A DNA stretch of 8,439 nt from Nitrospirota bacterium (GTDB lineage: Bacteria > Nitrospinota > Nitrospinia > Nitrospinales > VA-1): positions 1-8,439 of the forward strand of contig QJWD01000066.1 of the NCBI GenBank assembly GCA_003235465.1, written 5' to 3'. How positions within the stretch are numbered: position 1 is the stretch's first letter; each line of letters begins with the position of its first letter. Positions 1-5,378 of this stretch are shown here, one piece after another. A program made the position numbers and the translations under genes. The notes below the pieces were generated by a model. That model did not search any database, was not told where the DNA came from, and worked only from the letters and a program-made list of their open reading frames with translations.

Positions 1-16
1 GAAGCCTGTGAAACGC

Positions 17-1384
17 TCAGGCGCTTTCCGTGCTTTTGTATTCGTTCAGCTTGTTGCGCAGGGTGCGGATGCTGATGCCGAGGCTTTTGGCGGCCTGCGT
101 GCGGTTGCCGTCCAGTTCATCCAGGGTCTGGAAGATGAGGGCTTTTTCCATCTCGTGCAGGGTGCCGATGAATTTACCGGGTAGTTTCGGGACGGCGGTG
201 ACGACGGTTTCTGCGTCCTCGTCGAAGAACAGGTGCCTGGGCGAAAGGGTGTCGCCGTCGCACAGCAGCACCGCGCGTTCCACGATGTTCGCGAGCTCGC
301 GCACGTTGCCCGGCCAGCGGTACTTGCGCATGAGGTCGAGGGTTTCTCCGGCGAGGCGGGGGGCGGCGCGACCGAGCGCCTGGCAATGGGTTTCGATGAA
401 GTGCCGGGCGAGCAGCGGTAAGTCCTCCATGCGTTCGCGCAGCGGCAGCAACTTGACCGGCACCACGTTCAGCCGGTAATACAGGTCCTCGCGGAACTGG
501 TTGTCGCGCACGCGTTTTCTGATATCGCGGTTGGTGGTGGCGATGACGCGCACGTCCACGGCGATGGGCTCGCGGCCGCCGACGCGGTCGATCTCGTGCT
601 CCTGCAGCACGCGCAGCAGTTTCGCCTGCAGGGAGAGCGGCATCTCCGTCACCTCGTCGAGCAGCAGGGTGCCCTGGTGGGCGAGCTGGAACTTGCCTTC
701 CTTCGCCTGCAGAGCGCCTGTGAAGGCACCCTTTTCGTGGCCGAACATTTCGGTTTCGAGCAGCCCCTCGGGCAGGGCGGCGCAGTTGATGGGCATGAAC
801 GGCCGCCCGGCGCGCGGGCTTTTCTGGTGGATGTAGCGCGCGAACAGTTCCTTGCCGGTGCCGGTTTCGCCCATCAAAAGCACGGTGGATTTGCTGTAGG
901 CGATGTTGTCGACGTAGCGGATGAGCTCCCGCATGCGCGGGCTTTCGGTGAGGATGGCGGGGGCGCGCGCCTCCTGCGATCTTCGCACGGGCTTGGGCTC
1001 GCGGAACAGGAGCGCCCGGTTGACGGCGGAGACGAGCACATCGGCTGAAAACGGTTTCAGGAGATAGTCGAACGCGCCTTCCTTCATCGTTTCCACGGCG
1101 TTGTCGATGTCGCCGTAGGCGGTCATCATGATGACTTCGGTTTTGGGCGACTGTTTCTTGATGGCGCGGAGCAGCTCGACGCCGTTCATCTCCGGCATCT
1201 TGACGTCGCTGATGACGAGATCGAACCCGCCTTCCTGAAAGCGGCTGAGGCCGGATGCGCCTTCCGCGGCCTGCTGGGTCTTATAGCCTTCGCGTTCGAG
1301 CGTGGCTTTCAGCGCCAGGCGCATCTCGTTCTCGTCGTCGACGATGAGGATTTTTCTCGGTCGGTCAGGTTTGGTCGATTTCAT
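17..1384 (-). CDS. NtrC-family sigma-54-dependent response regulator (FleR/FlrC-like)
   Basis: This is a three-domain transcription activator. Residues ~10-127 are a receiver domain with acidic pocket D16/D17, phospho-acceptor D60 (SDVKMP), T88 and K110. Residues ~140-380 are an AAA+ sigma-54 activation domain: Walker A GETGTGKE (172-179), the sigma-54 contact loop GAFTGA (219-224), Walker B LLLDEV (240-245), the FREDLYYRLNV segment and the PGNVREL sensor-2 motif. The last ~40 residues (ELDGNRTQAAKSLGIS onward) are a Fis-type helix-turn-helix. All key residues are intact and 455 aa is normal for the family. By family knowledge, phosphorylation by the partner kinase drives ATP-dependent opening of sigma-54 promoters. 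The ATG overlaps the end of the kinase gene by 20 bp, so the two are co-transcribed and probably translationally coupled. Only 16 bp follow the TGA stop, so downstream operon members may lie outside the window. The function as regulator is certain; the FleR/FlrC-like flagellar assignment is inferred from the kinase partner. Confidence 0.95.
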   Translation of the reverse strand: MKSTKPDRPRKILIVDDENEMRLALKATLEREGYKTQQAAEGASGLSRFQEGGFDLVISDVKMPEMNGVELLRAIKKQSPKTEVIMMTAYGDIDNAVETMKEGAFDYLLKPFSADVLVSAVNRALLFREPKPVRRSQEARAPAILTESPRMRELIRYVDNIAYSKSTVLLMGETGTGKELFARYIHQKSPRAGRPFMPINCAALPEGLLETEMFGHEKGAFTGALQAKEGKFQLAHQGTLLLDEVTEMPLSLQAKLLRVLQEHEIDRVGGREPIAVDVRVIATTNRDIRKRVRDNQFREDLYYRLNVVPVKLLPLRERMEDLPLLARHFIETHCQALGRAAPRLAGETLDLMRKYRWPGNVRELANIVERAVLLCDGDTLSPRHLFFDEDAETVVTAVPKLPGKFIGTLHEMEKALIFQTLDELDGNRTQAAKSLGISIRTLRNKLNEYKSTESA

Positions 1385-2648
1385 CGTCCCATCCGGGTAT
1401 CTTCACGATAAAGGTGGTTTGTTCACCAGCGTCGCTCTCGACATCGATGGTGCCCTGGTGCGCCTTGATGATGTTATGGCAGATGGCGAGGCCGAGGCCG
1501 GTTCCCTTGTCCTTGGTGGAGAAGAAGGGGTCGAATATTTTTTCCAGATGCTCGCGGGCGATGCCGCCGCCGGTGTCGGCGATGGCGATTGTCACGGTCC
1601 GGCGCTGGTTTTTCTGGCCAGCATCGGGCCCGCTTTGCTCGCCGGACACGCTGAGCTCGCCGCCTGTGGGCATGGCCTGGATGCCGTTTCTAAGCAGGTT
1701 CAGAAACACGCGCCGAAGCAGCTCGCCATCGCCTGAGACGGCGAGGGCGCCTTCGGGGAAGCGGCGGGTGATGCGGATGTTTTCCGGCACCGGGAGGTCG
1801 GGCGAATGGTCGAGCAGGTCCTCGATCAAACGGCGGACATCCGAGCGGTGGCGCGAAGGCCGGGGGGATTTAGCGAACAGCAGGATCGATGAGATGATGC
1901 GGTCCATGTTCTTCACGCCGGAGCGGATGTGGCCGACAAGTTCGGTTTTTCGCGCGTCGCCCGCGAGGTCTTTCATGAGCAGCGAGGCGAACAGCTCGAT
2001 GCTGGCAAGCGGGTTTCTGATCTCGTGCGCGATGCCCGCCGCCATCTCGCCCATGGCGCGCAGGTGCTGGTTGCGCCGCGCCTCGTCCTCGAGGGTGCGC
2101 AGGCGGGTGTTGTCCTGCAAAATGAGCACCGTGCCGATGGGTACGCGGTTTTTATCCCGCACGCGCGAGGCGGACACGCTGAGATTAAGCGGCCGGCCGC
2201 CGGCCCCCGGAAACTCGCGCTCGAGGCTCACCGGCTTGCCGCCTGTGGCGACGCGTTCGACGAGGGTTTGAAACAGCGGGAACAATTCGCCGAGCGGCTT
2301 GTTCAGGCTGTCCTCGGGGGCGATGCCGGTGATGAGCCCGGCGGTGCGGTTGAAGGTGGTGATTAGGCCCGCCTCGTCCACCACCAGAACGCCGGTCGCC
2401 AGGCTCTCGAGGATATTGGCCAGGTAATTCTTGACCGCTTCCTTCTCGAGCAGGTTTTCGTTCAGCTCGCGGTTCTTCTCCGCAAGCTCCAGGTCGAGCT
2501 GTTTGACGCGCTCCTTCAGCCCGTCGTAGGCCTCCTGAAGCTTTTCCGTCGCCTCGTTGAAGGCGAGGAAAGCCTGGTTGAGAACGGCCAGGTCCTCCGG
2601 GGTGCGCGCCTGTGGCGTCACAACCGGGTTTTGATGTTCTTTTCCCAA
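1365..2648 (-). CDS. Soluble PAS-domain sensor histidine kinase (FleS/FlrB/NtrB-like)
   Basis: This is a cytoplasmic histidine kinase, predicted to phosphorylate the response regulator encoded just downstream. There is no transmembrane segment or signal peptide. Residues ~20-78 are a charged, heptad-like coiled coil. Residues ~78-182 are a PAS domain (GVLVVDEAGLITTFN onward, ending GTVLILQDNT). The HisKA domain carries phospho-acceptor H208 in GIAHEIRNPL. The ATPase domain shows the N box (NLLRNGIQAM), G1 (DTGGGI), F box (FDPFFSTKDKG) and G2 (GTGLGLA). Coiled coil plus PAS without membrane helices resembles FleS/FlrB kinases and also NtrB. The start is uncertain. A TTG at 2648 has a possible AAGGTG ribosome-binding site 5 nt upstream and overlaps the TPR gene by 31 bp. 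A GTG at 2621, nine codons further in, overlaps the TPR stop as GTGA, a classic coupled junction. Both keep all domains. The signal sensed is unknown. Confidence 0.93.
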   Translation of the reverse strand: MGKEHQNPVVTPQARTPEDLAVLNQAFLAFNEATEKLQEAYDGLKERVKQLDLELAEKNRELNENLLEKEAVKNYLANILESLATGVLVVDEAGLITTFNRTAGLITGIAPEDSLNKPLGELFPLFQTLVERVATGGKPVSLEREFPGAGGRPLNLSVSASRVRDKNRVPIGTVLILQDNTRLRTLEDEARRNQHLRAMGEMAAGIAHEIRNPLASIELFASLLMKDLAGDARKTELVGHIRSGVKNMDRIISSILLFAKSPRPSRHRSDVRRLIEDLLDHSPDLPVPENIRITRRFPEGALAVSGDGELLRRVFLNLLRNGIQAMPTGGELSVSGEQSGPDAGQKNQRRTVTIAIADTGGGIAREHLEKIFDPFFSTKDKGTGLGLAICHNIIKAHQGTIDVESDAGEQTTFIVKIPGWDDEIDQT

Positions 2649-5182
2649 TCGAGCACCTTGAGTTTGTTTTCCGCCGCCTGCCTTAAGAGGTCGTCCTCGC
2701 CTTCGGTGTCGGCGAGTTGTTTCAGCTCGCGGGTGAGGCCGCGGGTGTTGTGCATTTTCTCATGGCTGTCGGCGATGAGGTAATCGGCCCAGGCTTTCTG
2801 CGGGTGTTCGGGGAACAGCTTGCGCGCCTGGTCCAGCGCGTTCACCGCCTTCGCGTACTGGCCTGACCGGTGATAGGTTTTCCCCAGCTTGTAGTAGGCG
2901 CTACGGACGTAAGAGGGGATGCTGCGGACGTCGGGATCGAACGCGTCGATGGCGCGCTGGTACTCGCGAACCGCGTCGTCCCGTTGCCCGAGGGCGTTGT
3001 GCGCCTCGGCGAGCAGGTAATGGGCTTCCGAGGCATCGCCTGTGGGCCGCCGGGTGACGTCCTGAAACACCCTGAGCGCCTCCTTCAGTTTTTTCTGGCC
3101 CCAGTAGCTCTTGCCCAAAACCTTCATCGCCTCGCCCGCGCGCGGGCTTTTCGGGTAGGCTTTGAGAAAGGCCCTCGCCACCGCCTCGGCCTCCTTGTAG
3201 TCCTTGCGTTCGAGGTGGATCGCGCCGAGGTTCAGCACGATGCGGTCGCTGAAAACGCCCTCCCGGTCCATCACCTTGACGCGCTCGTAAAAACTGAGCG
3301 CCTCGCTGTAGAGGCCGATGGCCTGGTAGGCCTCGCCGATCTGCAAGAGCGTCTTGGCGTTACTCAGTTCGCCGAGCGACAGGCCGAGAAAATCGCTGTA
3401 GCTGTAGAGGATGGGCAGCGCGCCTCCCTGGTTGGAATACTTGTCCACCAGCAGGTTCAGCGTTTCGATGATGCGCGCGCGTGCGCGCGGGTAATGCTCC
3501 GAGGTCTTGCCGAGCGGCAGGAGCTTCTTGAATTCCTCGAGCGCCTTCAGGTAGCTTTGCTCCTCCATGTAGGAGTTGCCGCGGCTTAAGGTGATCTCGG
3601 CCAGGGTGTCCACGTCGCTCGTCTGTTTCGACACCGTCTGGTAAGTCTTGAACGGTTCGCGGTAGGCGCTGGTGTCGACGAGAAAGTCGCCGACGGGCAG
3701 CTTCGGCGAGCGCACGCCGATGTCGGCCATGCGGATGAGGGCGTAGCGGCCCTCGGGGCTCTCGGCGTTGCGCCGGGCGGATTCGTCGAACACCGAAAGC
3801 GCCTTCAGTTCCTGTTTTTCGAGCAGGTAGGCGTCGCCGATAAGGTTCAGGCCCCGGTGCGCGCGCGGGTCGCCCGGCGCGAGGTTGACGAGCTGGTACA
3901 GCGAGCGCCTCGCCTGGGCGTAGTCCTGCCTGCTGAAATAAATGTCGCCCATGTAAAAGTGGATCTCGGGCTTCTCGTTTAACTGGCTCGGCCAGCGCCG
4001 GGCCCCCTCCTCGTAAATTTCGATGGCGCGCGAAAATTCCCTCTCGTCGTAGTGGTGCTTGGCGATGGTGAACAGGGCCTCGCGCGCGGCGATGTTCTTG
4101 GGCGCGTTCTTCAGCACGCCCTGGAAAGCTTCGTAGGCTTCCTGGTATTTCCCCTTGCCAAGCAGCATGTTCGCCAGGTCGATCTGCCTGGCCTGGTTGT
4201 ACGGGTCGCCGGCGCTTTTCTTCAGCACGTCCTCGTACAGCGCCTTGGCCTCGATGCTGTAACCGATCTCGTTGTAGATCTGCGCGATCTTGTACTGCGC
4301 GTGGCGCGCGAACGGGGAACCCGGCGATTGCCTGAGCGCGTATTTGTAGGCGTCGAGCGCGCTGTCGTACACCGGGTTCTCCTCTTGGCGCGCGGCCTGG
4401 TAGTGGCTTTCGGCGATGAGGTAGAGGATTTCCGCCCGGTACTTGCTGTCCGGAAATTTTTTATTGAAGGCCTCGAACTTCTCGATGGCCTTGGCGTAGT
4501 TGTGACCCTGCAACAGCTTGAGCGCCGCGAGGCGCTCGGCGTGGCCGTGCTTTGTCTTTTCGTCGTCGTCCTTTTTGTTCACGCGGGCGAGTTCGCGGTC
4601 GCTGAGCCCGGCGATGCGGGTGTTGCGCTTCGGTGCGCGGGCCGGCTTGCGAGCGGCGGCCGCCGGTTTCGCTTCGGCCACGGCGGGCTTCGCGGGCACT
4701 GCCTGCTTGGCGGGCGCCGCCAGAGGCTCGCCGGGCCCAGGCGAAACGCGCGCGCTCGGTTGGGCGGTTTTCCCCGCCGGCCCGGGCTGCTTGAGATCGA
4801 TCACGAGCTGGCCGGTTTTCGGGTCGATCGAGTGAAAAAACCGCGTGTTGGTGGTGACCAGCCCGAGCACAAGGCCCGGCCCGGGCTCCACCGTGAGCGA
4901 GGCCAGGTTCTTGTCCCGATACGTGCGCGAGCGGATGGCGTCGCCCAGCACCGCGCCGGGAAACGTCAGGGTGATTTTTTTATTCTGGAAATCGGCTTTC
5001 GTTTCGTATTTGAGCGGGCCGCTGAGATCGATGAGCAGGCGGGTGTCGGTCGGGTGGGGGCCGAGGCGCACCGCCTCGATTAAGACCGGGCCTGCCTCAC
5101 CCTGAGCCAGCGCATGGGCCTGGCCCAGCGTCAAGAGCAGGACGGCGATGGCCGGGATAATATTTGAATAACGTCGTTTCAT
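2618..5182 (-). CDS. Exported AMIN-domain, multi-TPR envelope protein
   Basis: The 854-aa product starts with a clear signal peptide: basic MKRRY, hydrophobic core IIPAIAVLLLTLG, and AxA-type cleavage options after A24 or A26. No lipobox cysteine is seen, so it is probably periplasmic. Residues ~33-132 fit an AMIN domain (VLIEAVRLGP, TRLLIDLSGPLKYE, ITLTFPGAVLG, FFHSIDPKTGQLVIDL). By family knowledge AMIN domains bind peptidoglycan or target proteins to the envelope in AmiC and PilQ. Residues ~133-205 are a Pro/Ala/Lys-rich linker. From ~215 to the C-terminus there is a long chain of TPR-type helical repeats, roughly a dozen or more, with recurring A-x-x-x-Y/F and P-x-S/D-x-x-A signatures; this fold is a protein-interaction scaffold. 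It is the first gene of the operon, overlapping the kinase gene at its 3' end and preceded by a sigma-54-type promoter. No clear Shine-Dalgarno precedes the ATG. The precise role is unknown; an envelope scaffold tied to the two-component pair is inferred. Confidence 0.9.
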   Translation of the reverse strand: MKRRYSNIIPAIAVLLLTLGQAHALAQGEAGPVLIEAVRLGPHPTDTRLLIDLSGPLKYETKADFQNKKITLTFPGAVLGDAIRSRTYRDKNLASLTVEPGPGLVLGLVTTNTRFFHSIDPKTGQLVIDLKQPGPAGKTAQPSARVSPGPGEPLAAPAKQAVPAKPAVAEAKPAAAARKPARAPKRNTRIAGLSDRELARVNKKDDDEKTKHGHAERLAALKLLQGHNYAKAIEKFEAFNKKFPDSKYRAEILYLIAESHYQAARQEENPVYDSALDAYKYALRQSPGSPFARHAQYKIAQIYNEIGYSIEAKALYEDVLKKSAGDPYNQARQIDLANMLLGKGKYQEAYEAFQGVLKNAPKNIAAREALFTIAKHHYDEREFSRAIEIYEEGARRWPSQLNEKPEIHFYMGDIYFSRQDYAQARRSLYQLVNLAPGDPRAHRGLNLIGDAYLLEKQELKALSVFDESARRNAESPEGRYALIRMADIGVRSPKLPVGDFLVDTSAYREPFKTYQTVSKQTSDVDTLAEITLSRGNSYMEEQSYLKALEEFKKLLPLGKTSEHYPRARARIIETLNLLVDKYSNQGGALPILYSYSDFLGLSLGELSNAKTLLQIGEAYQAIGLYSEALSFYERVKVMDREGVFSDRIVLNLGAIHLERKDYKEAEAVARAFLKAYPKSPRAGEAMKVLGKSYWGQKKLKEALRVFQDVTRRPTGDASEAHYLLAEAHNALGQRDDAVREYQRAIDAFDPDVRSIPSYVRSAYYKLGKTYHRSGQYAKAVNALDQARKLFPEHPQKAWADYLIADSHEKMHNTRGLTRELKQLADTEGEDDLLRQAAENKLKVLDWEKNIKTRL

Positions 5183-5227
5183 TTTATGCCAGGGGTTCCA
5201 GGCGGGTTCATGAGTCGATTATATAAC

Positions 5228-5243
5228 AGCAATATCGATACCA
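5228..5243 (-). promoter_or_regulatory. Predicted sigma-54 (-24/-12) promoter of the AMIN-TPR/kinase/regulator operon
   Basis: The minus-strand sequence is TGGTATCGATATTGCT. Against the sigma-54 consensus TGGCACG-N4-TTGCW it keeps both invariant dinucleotides, GG (5242-5241) and GC (5230-5229), at the obligatory 10-nt spacing, plus the flanking T of TGG and the full TTGCT. The mismatches are in the less critical CAC part. The predicted start site is near 5217, giving a ~35-nt leader before the ATG at 5182. A sigma-70-like TATAAT overlaps just downstream (5223-5218) but has no good -35 box (GCGTGG at 17-bp spacing). Confidence 0.6.
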
Positions 5244-5256
5244 CGCCGAAGCCGCC

Positions 5257-5282
5257 TTGCCGGTTTGCCGGAATGTTCCGGC
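5257..5282. repeat. Palindrome plus direct repeats upstream of the sigma-54 promoter (possible operator)
   Basis: A perfect 7-bp inverted repeat, GCCGGAA-TG-TTCCGGC, occupies 5267-5282. It overlaps two direct copies of TTGCCGG (5257-5263 and 5265-5271), spaced 8 bp start to start. The block lies about 14 bp upstream of the -24 box, roughly -40 to -65 from the predicted start site. It could be a binding site for a regulator of the operon, or a small hairpin in the tail of the upstream transcript. No following U-tract supports an intrinsic terminator. Confidence 0.4.
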
Positions 5283-5320
5283 GAAACCCTCAAGCCCTTT
5301 AAAAATCAAGGGTCCCTATT

Positions 5321-5355
5321 CGGGGCCGGGGGGCGGGCCAGGGAGGCGGGCGACC
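5321..5355. other. G-rich plus strand / C-rich transcript block after the pncA-pncB stop
   Basis: The plus strand has five G-runs of three or more (5322-5325, 5328-5333, 5335-5337, 5341-5343, 5348-5350) with loops of 1-4 nt, a canonical G-quadruplex pattern. Genes here are read from the minus strand, so the transcript is C-rich with almost no A and few U, starting ~25 nt after the pncA-pncB stop. A C-rich tail fits a Rho-loading (rut-like) region better than an intrinsic terminator, which I do not find in the gap. This function is inferred only. Confidence 0.35.
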
Positions 5356-5378
5356 TGCTCAGGGCCCATCCCGCGTCA

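Noticed and set aside
3471..3489. A 19-nt alternating purine-pyrimidine run (Z-DNA-like, CG-rich)
   Set aside because: It encodes an in-frame Arg-Ala-Arg-Ala-Arg stretch of a TPR region and needs no explanation beyond codon choice in a GC-rich gene.
4052..5083. A 343-codon open frame on the plus strand opposite the AMIN-TPR gene
   Set aside because: It is antisense to a well-supported gene, has no domain I recognise and no promoter or ribosome-binding site. Long antisense frames are common at this GC content.
5218..5223. Perfect TATAAT on the minus strand as a sigma-70 promoter for the AMIN-TPR operon
   Set aside because: The hexamer is perfect, but the -35 position at 17 bp reads GCGTGG, with no TTGACA-like sequence at nearby spacings. 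The overlapping GG-N10-GC element explains the region better. A secondary sigma-70 promoter is not excluded.
5291..5313. Possible intrinsic terminator around the CCCTT/AAGGG arms with a T5 run on the minus strand
   Set aside because: The stem is only 5 bp and the T-run lies in the loop rather than after the stem, so it does not have terminator geometry.
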